The notes under the pieces: model-generated | What the model saw: only the letters and a program-made list of their open reading frames with translations | Told to the model about the DNA's origin: nothing | Database searches by the model: none | Assembly: GCA_030694465.1 (NCBI GenBank) | Contig: JAUXYJ010000096.1 | Location: 1 to 61,961, forward strand | Origin: Deltaproteobacteria bacterium | Lineage (GTDB): Bacteria > Myxococcota_A > Polyangia > Polyangiales > Ga0077539 | Length of the DNA: 61,961 nt | Direction of reading: 5' to 3' | Made by a program: the position numbers and the translations under genes | Shown: positions 17,770 to 25,908 of the stretch, in pieces | How the letters are laid out: every line of letters starts with the position of its first letter | How positions within the stretch are numbered: the stretch's first letter is position 1

Positions 17770-19434
17770 TTAGCGCGGGGTGAGCGCGTATTCTAGCTGA
17801 AAATTCGCGCTGTTTCCGTCGCCGCCGTCGCGCACATAGAGGTAGTAGCTGCCTGGCTCAAGCGCTTCGTCGAGGCGCTCGGTGGCCGTGAGCCCCGAGG
17901 CCGCGCGCACGAGGTTGGCGCGGTGATCTCTGAGCTCAAGGTCAAGGTCTGAGTGGTCGCCGCGGCCACCGGATCCGCGGATAGCGAGTGTGGCTTGCAG
18001 CCGTGCGCGCTGCGTGACGACCACGCGGTAGGTCTGCACGGCGTCGTAGCCGTTGACCGGGTGTGCGCGGCCGCCTGAGGGCGCGGGGTTGGTGCGGCCG
18101 TCACACTTTGCGCGAGCGATTTCGCCGGGTAAAAGTGTGCGCGGCCAGGGCTCGGGGGCTCCGTCGGGGGGGAGCTGCAGGCCGTGTGAGACCGGGTGCT
18201 CGAACAAGCGCTGCATGGTGGGAGCGCTGACTAAGCCCTGGCGCACGATGTGGCGCGAGAGGGTGATGATAGACGGCAGCGTGTCGCTCTCGCGCAGCGG
18301 GAGCATCGCGCGAAAGACCGCCGCGGGGCCGAGGGCGACGCCGTCGTTGTCGCGATCGGGCAAGGGCGTGCTGCGGTCTGCGAGCGTTCCGTCGGACAAA
18401 TCCCAGAGGATTTCTTCGACGGTGCGCTGCGAGCCTAGGCCACGGAGGGCGTCGGGCGCGAGCTGCTCGGTCTCGTCGTCTTGGCGAAGTGAGCCGTGCG
18501 GGGCGATGCCGACGGCGTCGCGGTAGCGTGAGTCCCCGAGCACTGCGCAGGCAAACCACGTCGCGCGGCCCTCTTCAAACGCGACCCCGGGATCGGTGAG
18601 CACGGTGGCTGGGTGGTGCCCACCGATGGACGAATCCGAGCTCAGTTGGTCGAAGACAAAGTGCCCAAACTCGTGGAGCACAATGAAAATATCGTGCTCG
18701 TCCGCGTCGGTGGTGTTCAGCCTCTGGGCTTCTCCGCCCATGAGCTCAAGCGCATAGCGACGTGACCCACGGGGGCGCTCTCCGCGGTAGTAGCTCCAGT
18801 CGGCCCCGCTCGCGTGGGTCCAGATCACAAAGAACGGTGGGAGCTCTCGTTGCGACCACTGGTGCACCGTGAGCATCCCTGTGACGAGGGTGTCGAGCAC
18901 GTGAAACGCGCCGCCGAGAGAGCCCGGCTCTGCGAGAGTTACCAGCAAATCTGCACGCTGATTGCTCTCGATCGCTTGCTCGATTGCGTAGGGCTGCTGC
19001 CCTTGGCCATCGGTCGTCACGTCGATGTGCATCGTGGGCTCGCACTGTCGTTGCGCGTCGCAGTGTCGACCGTGCTTTACGCTGGCCCACGCGCGGATGC
19101 GCGCCGCTGGGACGCGGACGCTGAGGTCATACTGGCCCGCGCGGTCGGTCTCGCCGCGGGCGATCACTTCGCCCTGTGCGTTGAGCGCTTCGACGGTGAC
19201 AAAGCGCGCGACGCTCACCGAGGGCGTGGCGGAGTACCCTTGGGGAGTGAGCGTACGGTACTCGTAGCGCACCGAGCCGGTCACATGCAGCGACGTCGCC
19301 GGGTCACTCTGTCCATCGTGGACCGAGGCGACGCGCACGGGGCGGGGCGTGCACGAGACTGCGAGGGTAGAGACTCCCATCGCAAGAATCCCTGCAAGAT
19401 TGCAGGCTCTACGCGATCGCCCCCACGCGGTCAT
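17770..19434 (-). CDS. Lipoprotein with HEFGH metallopeptidase-like motif
   Basis: 554 residues from the ATG at 19434, which overlaps the previous gene's stop by 4 bases (ATGA), giving translational coupling. The signal ends with STLAVSC (lipobox). Residues about 50-125 form a carboxypeptidase-regulatory-like beta domain (VTVEALNAQGEVIARGETDRAG). A zincin-type HEFGHFVFDQ helix lies near residue 260, with a possible third ligand in the downstream FEEGRATWFA. The C-terminal 100 residues form a pre-peptidase-like beta domain (GSYYLYVRDGGDGNSANF). It is probably an exported zinc protease or adhesin-like protein. The substrate is unknown, and convergence with the porin is probably incidental. Confidence 0.7.
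   Translation of the reverse strand: MTAWGRSRRACNLAGILAMGVSTLAVSCTPRPVRVASVHDGQSDPATSLHVTGSVRYEYRTLTPQGYSATPSVSVARFVTVEALNAQGEVIARGETDRAGQYDLSVRVPAARIRAWASVKHGRHCDAQRQCEPTMHIDVTTDGQGQQPYAIEQAIESNQRADLLVTLAEPGSLGGAFHVLDTLVTGMLTVHQWSQRELPPFFVIWTHASGADWSYYRGERPRGSRRYALELMGGEAQRLNTTDADEHDIFIVLHEFGHFVFDQLSSDSSIGGHHPATVLTDPGVAFEEGRATWFACAVLGDSRYRDAVGIAPHGSLRQDDETEQLAPDALRGLGSQRTVEEILWDLSDGTLADRSTPLPDRDNDGVALGPAAVFRAMLPLRESDTLPSIITLSRHIVRQGLVSAPTMQRLFEHPVSHGLQLPPDGAPEPWPRTLLPGEIARAKCDGRTNPAPSGGRAHPVNGYDAVQTYRVVVTQRARLQATLAIRGSGGRGDHSDLDLELRDHRANLVRAASGLTATERLDEALEPGSYYLYVRDGGDGNSANFQLEYALTPR
19288..19304. repeat. Half copy of dispersed palindrome (coding)
   Basis: The segment GCAGCGACGTCGCCGGGTC keeps the CGACGTCG core and one full arm. 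On the minus strand it is read Asp-Pro-Ala-Thr-Ser-Leu at residues 44-49 of the metallopeptidase-like lipoprotein, just behind its lipobox. This is the same frame and near-N-terminal placement as in the porin. Confidence 0.5.
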
Positions 19435-20999
19435 CGCTCGGCGACGAAGGCGACTTCGGGCGCAGAGGCGCCCGCGCGGTGGGCCTCGAGCGTCCCCACG
19501 AGCTCGTACCACTCGCCCTGATCGAGCTCGAGCCAGATACGGTTCTCTACGCGGTGGATCTTCTTGATGGGCACATCGAAGTTACCCAGCTCGCGGAGGG
19601 TCTCGTCGTAGAGGCCCCAGACGCGGACGCGTGGGCTGCCACTGGAAGCAAGCACGATGACCTTGCCGCTGTGCGTCGAGGTCACTTGTTGCACGGGGAT
19701 ATCCGCGCGCGACATGACACCTGGGCGACGTCCCTCGACACCACAGAGCATGACCGAGCGCGCAGAGCCTGCGATGGCCAATCCGCCTGCAGCAAAGCAG
19801 ACAGAAGTGAGCTGTTCGTCCACGGTGGCGATGGGGATCGCGCGGCCGTGGCGGAGGTCCACCATCCAGAGCTTTTGGTCGTGCGTGGTGGTGCAGAGCG
19901 AGTGGGCGCGGTCGTAGCGCAGGGCCATCACCGAGCCTGGGTCTTTGACCTTGAGCTCGCTCTCGATGAAGCGGCCGCCGTCATAGATCGAGAATCGCTT
20001 GGCGCCTTTGCCGCGTTTCCAGCCGAGGACGGTGTCTTCGTCTTCGACGAACCATTCGTTGGAGTACTCGAACAAGCGCGCGGCATCACGGGGCGCTTCG
20101 AAGTCTTCGGTGCCGAGCTCTCGCGGGCGAGAGTCACAGAACTGAAGTCCTGCGACGCCGTCCTCGGGGTCGACCGCATGAGAGCCCGCGCGGATGGTGG
20201 GGCCCTTCTTCTGCGCAGCGGTATCTCCGAGGGTCTGAAAGCCCTCGGGGCGTGCCGTAAACGCTTCGATGAGCTCTGCGAGGCCAGCGATCTCGCGGGT
20301 CTCGTAGCTCTGCACAAAGATCCGGCCGTTGCGCGCCCAGATGGCTTCGGCGTTGCATTTCACGCGACCGAGCTGGTGCAAGCTCCCGTCGTGCCATCCC
20401 AACAAGAGCAGGTGATGGCCGTCCGAGTCATGCGTGAGCGTGGCGATGAGGTTGCCGTTGTCGGTGGCAGCGAGGAGATAGCTGCCGACTTGCACGCGGC
20501 GCTCGAGCTCGGTGCCGGTCTCAGTCCGCCGAAGGATCCGCAGGTGCGTGCCTTCGGCGATGAGAATCCGCTCGTCGGGTCCGTAGGCGACGCCGTAGAG
20601 CGAGTCACCGAGGGGGCAAAGCTGCTTGGCGGTCTTCTCGCCGAAGCTCACTTCCCAGAGAGAGTCCTGACCAAATGCGAGCAAAATCGCTGTCTGTTCA
20701 CTCTTCAGTGAGTACAGAGGCTCTTCGTGCGGCAGCTGAAAGTCTTCGACTTCGACGATGCTGTCGTCTTGCGTAAACAAAAAGCGAGGGGACTGTTTGC
20801 GGGGACGAACGACGGCAAACGCGCGTCCATCGGTTGTGGCTCCTAGAATCGCTGGGCGATCGAAGCGTGTTTTTTGTGCTGCTGTGGGCTTCGCAAGCTC
20901 TGCTCCCGCATCACGGGCAGGCACGAGTTGCAGTTCACGAATTTGCGGACGGCGATCGGCTGCCGTGCGGCGTGTGGAGGTCGACGTGGTCATCGTCAT
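19431..20999 (-). CDS. Beta-propeller (WD40-like) cytoplasmic protein
   Basis: 522 residues with no signal peptide. After a Thr/Arg-rich start the sequence shows repeated 40-50-residue beta units (ILLAFGQDSLWEVSFGE, LYGVAYGPDERILIAEG, LWMVDLRHGRAIPIA, VRVWGLYDETLRELGNFD), typical of WD40/NHL-like propellers without strict GH-WD dipeptides. It is the first gene of a two-gene operon: its TGA overlaps the ATG of the HEFGH lipoprotein. A scaffold or accessory role for that exported protein is possible but not shown. The start has GGGAG about 10 bases upstream. Confidence 0.65.
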   Translation of the reverse strand: MTMTTSTSTRRTAADRRPQIRELQLVPARDAGAELAKPTAAQKTRFDRPAILGATTDGRAFAVVRPRKQSPRFLFTQDDSIVEVEDFQLPHEEPLYSLKSEQTAILLAFGQDSLWEVSFGEKTAKQLCPLGDSLYGVAYGPDERILIAEGTHLRILRRTETGTELERRVQVGSYLLAATDNGNLIATLTHDSDGHHLLLLGWHDGSLHQLGRVKCNAEAIWARNGRIFVQSYETREIAGLAELIEAFTARPEGFQTLGDTAAQKKGPTIRAGSHAVDPEDGVAGLQFCDSRPRELGTEDFEAPRDAARLFEYSNEWFVEDEDTVLGWKRGKGAKRFSIYDGGRFIESELKVKDPGSVMALRYDRAHSLCTTTHDQKLWMVDLRHGRAIPIATVDEQLTSVCFAAGGLAIAGSARSVMLCGVEGRRPGVMSRADIPVQQVTSTHSGKVIVLASSGSPRVRVWGLYDETLRELGNFDVPIKKIHRVENRIWLELDQGEWYELVGTLEAHRAGASAPEVAFVAER

Positions 21000-21390
21000 C
21001 GTCGCTCGACTCCCAACGAGGAGGTCGTCTCAGTGTGTAGAAAAGCGTTTCCGCCAAAGGGGTCGGCGAGGCTAGCGCATCCTTGGGGTAGGTTGCACTA
21101 CTGTTGTCCACCCGATCGTCGCAGCTTCGTCGATTGACTCAACGCCACGAAGGGAACGCCCAAAGGCGGGTTGTGCCACGGCTGCGTGGATCACGCGAGG
21201 CTTGAGTGTAAAGAACCCACGGACAACGTGCCAGAACGTGTTTGAAGGTTCTGCACAATGGTCTGCCAATTCGCAGCCTATCGTGACCCCTGAGGCTCCG
21301 CGGAGCGCCCTTCAAAAAACAGACACAGGCCCTCGGGAGAGGCTCTCTACAGGAGGCGATGATGTCAGTCGATATGCTACCTGTGGGCGC
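21000..21390. other. 391-bp intergenic region between two minus-strand genes
   Basis: It must carry the promoter of the beta-propeller/lipoprotein operon. It holds a 12-bp perfect palindrome GCTCCGCGGAGC at 21295-21306, without a U-tract, and a strong AGGAGG at 21351-21356 facing right. The latter precedes ATGATG and a 36-codon frame (21359-21469) that runs antisense into the end of the DUF72 gene. No conserved gene is recognised. Confidence 0.5.
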
Positions 21391-22500
21391 TTACTCACTG
21401 AGGAGGGCGGCGAAGTCCTTGGCGTTGGCGACGGCAAAGTCTTCGCGGCAGTTGTTAAAGACCACGTGAAGAGTCTCTGCTTGATCTGCCAGTGTTTTTG
21501 CAGCACCCACGAGAGGTCTGAGCTCGTCTTCTGCGTAGAGATAGTCAAAGCGTTCGAGCACGGAGGCTCTGCGAGCCCAGGTCTCTCGGCGGCGGCCGTG
21601 CAAGCGCAAGATCGCCTTGGCCGGGGTCGTGACGCGAGGGATCAGCGCCGTGCTGTTGCTAAACCCTTGCGGTGCGTCCACGCAGACCCAGGTGCAATCG
21701 AGGGCGCGGAGCCACGAGAGGACACGCTCTAAACGCGAGGGATCGGTCCATGAGTGGTGTCTAAACTCGACGCTGACGGGCATGTCCGAGAGGAGCGCGC
21801 GTGTTTGCTCGATCCAGCGCGCGGTGTCTCTCGTTGCGTGCATCCACGGGGGAAATTGCAGCAGAATACTCCCTAACTTGCGTGCGCTGTGCAGCGGTCT
21901 GATCCCGTCGCAGAAGGCCTTGGCGCACGCGCGGACAAACTCGGGGGACTGCGCGCTGGGTGCAAGAAGTGTGTGCTCTTGGGTGGGGTCAAGGATACCG
22001 CGGAGGTCTGCGGAAAGGCGCGCGGATTCGACCGGGTGATGGGTGAGCGCGGCGAAGGCCTTGACGTCGAAGACGAAGTCCGACGGCGTGCGCTCGACCC
22101 AGCGTTGGGCGTGAGAAGCGCTGGGAATGGCGTAGTACGTCGCGTCGATTTCGACCGCCGAAAAGTGCGCGCTGTAGTGCCGCAGACGGTCTTGTGCTGT
22201 GCGCACTTCGCGTGGATAAAACCTGCCACACGCGATGAGTGAGGGGTCGGTCCAGCCCGCGGTTGCGCAGCGAATGTTGGACACCTGAGCGGGGCGTGGC
22301 GCGCGGTCGGCGAGCGCCCAAGCGGCGTCGAGTGCGTCGTAGTCAATGGGCGATCCGAGAGTGATTTCGCTGGGGACTAGCTCTTCGAGAAGGGCTCCAG
22401 GTGTGTGGCTCTCAGGCGCTCGGGCGGGGCGCAACGTGAGCTGTTGCGCGGGGCGTGTGGGTGGGCGAGCCCGAGAAATCACAGTGAAGACACTGTGCAA
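21391..22500 (-). CDS. DUF72 (YecE-like) TIM-barrel protein
   Basis: 369 residues from a TTG; a GTG at 22482 is a possible alternative, and neither has a good ribosome site. The DUF72 core begins at VSNIRCATAGWTDPSLI (about residue 74) and shows the family landmarks: FSAVEIDATYYAIPS, FVFDVKAFAALTHH, LGSILLQFPPWM, VSVEFRHHSW and LHVVFNNCREDFAVANA. The roughly 70-residue N-terminal extension is unusual. The family is a triose-isomerase-like barrel of unknown function. A perfect inverted repeat, CACAGTG-AAGA-CACTGTG (22480-22497), spans the putative start. Confidence 0.82.
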   Translation of the reverse strand: MHSVFTVISRARPPTRPAQQLTLRPARAPESHTPGALLEELVPSEITLGSPIDYDALDAAWALADRAPRPAQVSNIRCATAGWTDPSLIACGRFYPREVRTAQDRLRHYSAHFSAVEIDATYYAIPSASHAQRWVERTPSDFVFDVKAFAALTHHPVESARLSADLRGILDPTQEHTLLAPSAQSPEFVRACAKAFCDGIRPLHSARKLGSILLQFPPWMHATRDTARWIEQTRALLSDMPVSVEFRHHSWTDPSRLERVLSWLRALDCTWVCVDAPQGFSNSTALIPRVTTPAKAILRLHGRRRETWARRASVLERFDYLYAEDELRPLVGAAKTLADQAETLHVVFNNCREDFAVANAKDFAALLSE

Positions 22501-22647
22501 GAGTTCAACGGGTTTGCGCTAGAGGGCAAACGCGGGCAGGGTGCGAGTGACATAACGCGTTGACAGCAGGGCCGCAGTGTTGCGAGCGTTCGGGGTCCTA
22601 GGCCGCAGCGGTGGTGTTGGGACATTCGGGACAACAAAAGAGGGACT

Positions 22648-23196
22648 ATGAGCAGCAAAACGCCACAGGTTGATCAGCTTCGCACGGTGCTGCAGAGCAA
22701 GGGTGGACATCACGTGTTGGGTGCGGCCAAGAGCGCGGTGAGCTCGCTCAAATCGGGGGTTCCGCAAGCGAGCACCGGCGATGACGAGGAGCAGGCACGC
22801 AGGCACGCGCTGGCGACGTTTGACGCTGCGTTCTTGATGCTCTCGTCCGACGGCGTGTTGACCGATCTAGAGGTCGACGAGCTTGCAGATTTGCTGACAG
22901 AGCTCACCGAGGGAAACTCGACGGACGAAGACCTCGGCTACCTCATTGAGACCTTCGCCGAGGCGCTGCGCCAAGAGGGCCTCGATCGCAGGCTGTCGTA
23001 CTTGGCCGAAGCGCTCGACACGCAAGACGCGCGACGCGTGGCCTTTGTCGCCGCGTGCGGGATCGCGTATCTCGACGGCAACCTCGCGATCGAAGAAGAA
23101 GAGCTCTTTGGTCGCCTCGCCGAAGTCCTCGGAATTTTGCCCGCAGAAGCCAACACGCTGCTCGAAGAAATCGAGACCGCGCTCGGCGTCGCGTGA
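22648..23196 (+). CDS. TerB-like domain protein
   Basis: 182 residues; GAGGG lies 4-8 bases upstream. After a basic, Ser-rich leader (1-50) the protein is all helical, with the acidic pattern of TerB/tellurite-resistance-B and DnaK-cochaperone-like domains: FDAAFLMLSSDGVLTDLEVDELADLL, then AYLDGNLAIEEEELFGRLAEVLGI. The two paired (S)DG.(L/V)...E..EL motifs resemble the metal-binding loops of TerB. No other ter genes are near. It converges on the methyltransferase gene, with 10 bp between the stops. Confidence 0.7.
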   Translation: MSSKTPQVDQLRTVLQSKGGHHVLGAAKSAVSSLKSGVPQASTGDDEEQARRHALATFDAAFLMLSSDGVLTDLEVDELADLLTELTEGNSTDEDLGYLIETFAEALRQEGLDRRLSYLAEALDTQDARRVAFVAACGIAYLDGNLAIEEEELFGRLAEVLGILPAEANTLLEEIETALGVA

Positions 23197-23206
23197 CTTC
23201 GCGGGG

Positions 23207-24751
23207 CTAACGAACGCGGACGCGTTGCGCTTTGAGCGCCACGGCTTCGTCCGGAGTGTTCGCGAAGTCGTCCCCTGCGCCGCAGTGATCTTCTCCCTCG
23301 ATCGCGACCACTTCGCGTTTTGCGAGGCGCGCGCCCTCTAAGATCATTGTGCGAAATTTGCGAGGCGAGATCCCGCGGTGGTTGCTCGTCGCGAGCAGGG
23401 TCGCGTTGGGAGCGCACACTGCAAAACACTTGGCCGCGAGCTCGGGCCAGTCCTGCGCGCTTGAAAACCTCGGGCCGTCTTTGGCGTGCGAATAGCTTGG
23501 CGGATCACACAAGACGAGGTCGTACTGGTCTCCGCGTGCGTGCGCTCCGTCGAGCCAGCCAAAGACCTCAGCGCATACGCGCAGGTGGGGTGTGTCCGCG
23601 AGGCCGTTGGCGGCCAAGTGATCGACGAGCCACGCGAGCGAGCCGCGCGAGGCATCGACGCTGACCGAGCGCGAGGCCCCACCGGCGGCTGCCGCGACGG
23701 TAAACGCGCCGGTGTACGCAAAGAGATTGAGCAGTGATTTGCCAGCGCTGTTGGCACGGAGCCACGCGCGATTGCGGCGCTGATCGAGAAAGATCCCGGT
23801 CGAGAGCCCGTCGCCTAGGCGCACAACGTAGCGCACGCCGTTCTCAACGATGGTCATGGGCTCTGGATGCGCTTCGCCCCAGACGGGTGCGCTTGGTGCG
23901 ACCTCGTCACGCCGCGTGTCGACCAGCGTGTTGGACTGCTTGCGGCGGTGTTTGACGTAGACCCCACGGACTCGATAGGCGCTGGCGACGGCTTGGTAGA
24001 GCGCGCTGAGCGTGTCCGGGGCGAGCGGCTCGAACACGTGAACTACTGCAAAATCACCGTACAAATCGACGCTGACGTCTGCGATCGCGTCCGCGAGGCC
24101 ATGCGCAAGTCGGTAGGCGTCTGTGTCTGGCGCTTGTGCGAGCACATCGCGACGCCAGAGCCCTTCGCGAAGGCACTGAGCCCACGCCTCAGGGGTCTGC
24201 GGCGGCGGCGAGACTTGGCGCGAGAGCGACCACGGCGTGGGCGCGGTGAGCGTGAGGGGTGGGCCTGAGGGGCGTGTGAGCGTGAGCTTTTGCAGGTGCA
24301 ACGGCGCAATGAGCGCGGGCGAGAGCGACTCGGCGAGGGCCGCGAGCTTGTCGCGTTCGAGCGTGAGGGCCACGAGCGAGAGGCTCTTGTGGGATGCCAT
24401 CACGCGCGCATTGCGCAGGGCTTGGGAGGCTGTCGTGCGGCGGAGTTGGCTGTCGATCAGCGCGAAGACCGTGCGAGGTGCGGTGCGCTGGTCGAGCTGG
24501 GGGCTGAGCCACGCGTTGGCCTCGCGGCGCAGCGAAAACACACAGATCCCTGAGCTGTCTCGCTCGGCTCGGTGCACGATCCCGACGTAGCCTGGGTGAA
24601 GCGCGCGGACGCGGCGAGCGAGGTCGTCTTCGCGCTCGGGGGCGTCGACGGCGAGCCCTGCGGGCTTGTCGATCACCAAGAGGTCAGGGTCGCGGTAGAG
24701 TATGCGGTGCGCGAGCGGCGCGCGCGACGTGTCGCGGGTGGGCTCGGTCAT
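23207..24751 (-). CDS. RluA-like pseudouridine synthase domain fused to RlmI-type rRNA methyltransferase
   Basis: 514 residues from the ATG at 24751. Residues about 15-190 match RluA-type pseudouridine synthases (HRILYRDPDLLVIDKPAGLAVDAP), but the catalytic motif HRLDxxTSG reads HRAERDSSG: the active-site Asp is Glu, so uridine isomerisation is probably lost. Residues about 210-514 are an RlmI/RlmK-like class I SAM methyltransferase: GLSTGIFLDQRRNR, LLNLFAYTGAF (SAM loop), VSVDASRGSLAW, LVLCDPPSYSH and the 5-methylcytidine-type C-terminal half. It probably methylates rRNA, using the N-terminal domain for RNA recognition. The start region overlaps the 5' end of the divergent DUF4177-like gene region. 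Confidence 0.82.
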   Translation of the reverse strand: MTEPTRDTSRAPLAHRILYRDPDLLVIDKPAGLAVDAPEREDDLARRVRALHPGYVGIVHRAERDSSGICVFSLRREANAWLSPQLDQRTAPRTVFALIDSQLRRTTASQALRNARVMASHKSLSLVALTLERDKLAALAESLSPALIAPLHLQKLTLTRPSGPPLTLTAPTPWSLSRQVSPPPQTPEAWAQCLREGLWRRDVLAQAPDTDAYRLAHGLADAIADVSVDLYGDFAVVHVFEPLAPDTLSALYQAVASAYRVRGVYVKHRRKQSNTLVDTRRDEVAPSAPVWGEAHPEPMTIVENGVRYVVRLGDGLSTGIFLDQRRNRAWLRANSAGKSLLNLFAYTGAFTVAAAAGGASRSVSVDASRGSLAWLVDHLAANGLADTPHLRVCAEVFGWLDGAHARGDQYDLVLCDPPSYSHAKDGPRFSSAQDWPELAAKCFAVCAPNATLLATSNHRGISPRKFRTMILEGARLAKREVVAIEGEDHCGAGDDFANTPDEAVALKAQRVRVR

Positions 24752-24806
24752 GGTGGAGCTGTGCACAGGCAGCGACGTTATCACTCAAGAACAGGGTTTC
24801 GTGCAG

Positions 24807-25094
24807 ATGGGATTGAGCGTGCAAAAACGCTGGCAGTATTTGGTCGGACGCTTTGTTCGGCGCAAGAGCGAGCTGTGGTTCGAGTCGTCCGAGCACGCGC
24901 GCGTCGCGATCGCGGGGGGCATCGTCGGGTACGCGCACATTCTTAACCTCCTCGGTGCCGAGGGGTGGGAGCTTGTGCATTGCGATGACTCTGCGCCGCG
25001 CACGATCGGAGTGCTCGACAACGAGGTGGCGCAGGCCTGGGGTGACATGATTTTTAAGCGCGAGATGCCCACGCCGGACGCGCTTGTCCCGTGA
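24807..25094 (+). CDS. DUF4177-like small protein
   Basis: 95 residues from the ATG at 24807; an ATG at 24750 in frame would add 19 residues. The pattern KRWQYLVGRFVRR followed by ILNLLGAEGWELVHCDD matches the short DUF4177 fold (LNxLGxEGWELV). It is a cytoplasmic protein of unknown role. Its TGA overlaps the GTG of the phosphopantetheinyl transferase (GTGA), so the two are translationally coupled. Confidence 0.65.
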   Translation: MGLSVQKRWQYLVGRFVRRKSELWFESSEHARVAIAGGIVGYAHILNLLGAEGWELVHCDDSAPRTIGVLDNEVAQAWGDMIFKREMPTPDALVP

Positions 25095-25876
25095 TCACCG
25101 CGGACGATCGCGCGCGCGTCGAGGTCTTTTATGCGCGCACGGACGCGCTCGCGGATGATCCGTGGGCGCTCGACGTGCTCGACGAGGCCGAGCGGGCGAG
25201 GCACACGAGATACCTCTTTGATCACTCAAAACGCACGCTCTGTGCGTCTCATGCGCTCGTGCGTGCGGTGCTCGGCCGGGTGGTCTCTGAGGCTCCCGAG
25301 CGCTTGGTGTTCGAGCACAACGCGTATGGGCGACCCTCGCTCTCGGCTGCGCATGGGTGCCCGTGGGTGAGCTTTAATCTCTCGCACACCGAGCAGATGG
25401 TGTGCCTCGCGGTGGCGTCGCATCGCGAGGTAGGGGTCGATGTCGAGGACGCGCTGAGAGACCGTCGGACGATGGATGTGGCCGACAGGTTCTTCTCGCC
25501 GGCCGAGGTGATGGCGTTGAGAGAACTTGAAGAATATCAGCAGAATTTCAGGTTCTTTGCGTACTGGACGCTCAAAGAGAGCTACATCAAAGCGCGAGGC
25601 ATGGGGCTGGCGATCCCGCTGGATTTGTTCTCGTTTGAGCTGGCAGAGAGCGAAGATGCGCGCGCGCTTGAGGGGCCTCACCCGCGGTGGCTCCGCGACC
25701 GGGTAGAGCTTCGGTGTGATCCTTCGCTTCATGACCTCGGGTCGCGCTGGGAGTTCTCGCGTGCGGTGTTGAGCGAGCGCCACGTGGCCGCGCTCGCGCT
25801 TGAGCGCACGGAGGTCCCAGCCACGGTGCGCTTTGTCGAAGTGACATCGTTTGCTTCGGTGCGCGCGATGGGTTGA
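25091..25876 (+). CDS. Sfp-type 4'-phosphopantetheinyl transferase
   Basis: 261 residues from a GTG coupled to the preceding stop. It carries all three signature blocks of Sfp/AcpT enzymes: VSFNLSHTEQMVCLA (P-loop-like His), GVDVED (Mg-binding Asp/Glu) and WTLKESYIKARGMGL (catalytic Lys/Glu). It transfers phosphopantetheine from CoA to a Ser of carrier proteins in the cytoplasm. No NRPS, PKS or carrier-protein gene is in the window, so it probably serves a distant fatty-acid or secondary-metabolite system. The only partner here is the small DUF4177-like protein. Confidence 0.93.
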   Translation: MITADDRARVEVFYARTDALADDPWALDVLDEAERARHTRYLFDHSKRTLCASHALVRAVLGRVVSEAPERLVFEHNAYGRPSLSAAHGCPWVSFNLSHTEQMVCLAVASHREVGVDVEDALRDRRTMDVADRFFSPAEVMALRELEEYQQNFRFFAYWTLKESYIKARGMGLAIPLDLFSFELAESEDARALEGPHPRWLRDRVELRCDPSLHDLGSRWEFSRAVLSERHVAALALERTEVPATVRFVEVTSFASVRAMG

Positions 25877-25908
25877 GCAACGCCGGACTTTCTGCCAGCG
25901 TGCGGTCT

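Noticed and set aside
19479..20711. 410-codon plus-strand open frame opposite the beta-propeller gene
   Set aside because: Antisense artefact of biased third positions; the minus frame has operon coupling with its neighbour.
21295..21306. GCTCCGCGGAGC as intrinsic terminator of the DUF72 gene
   Set aside because: No U-tract follows on the minus strand; loopless 12-bp palindromes of GC occur often at this composition.
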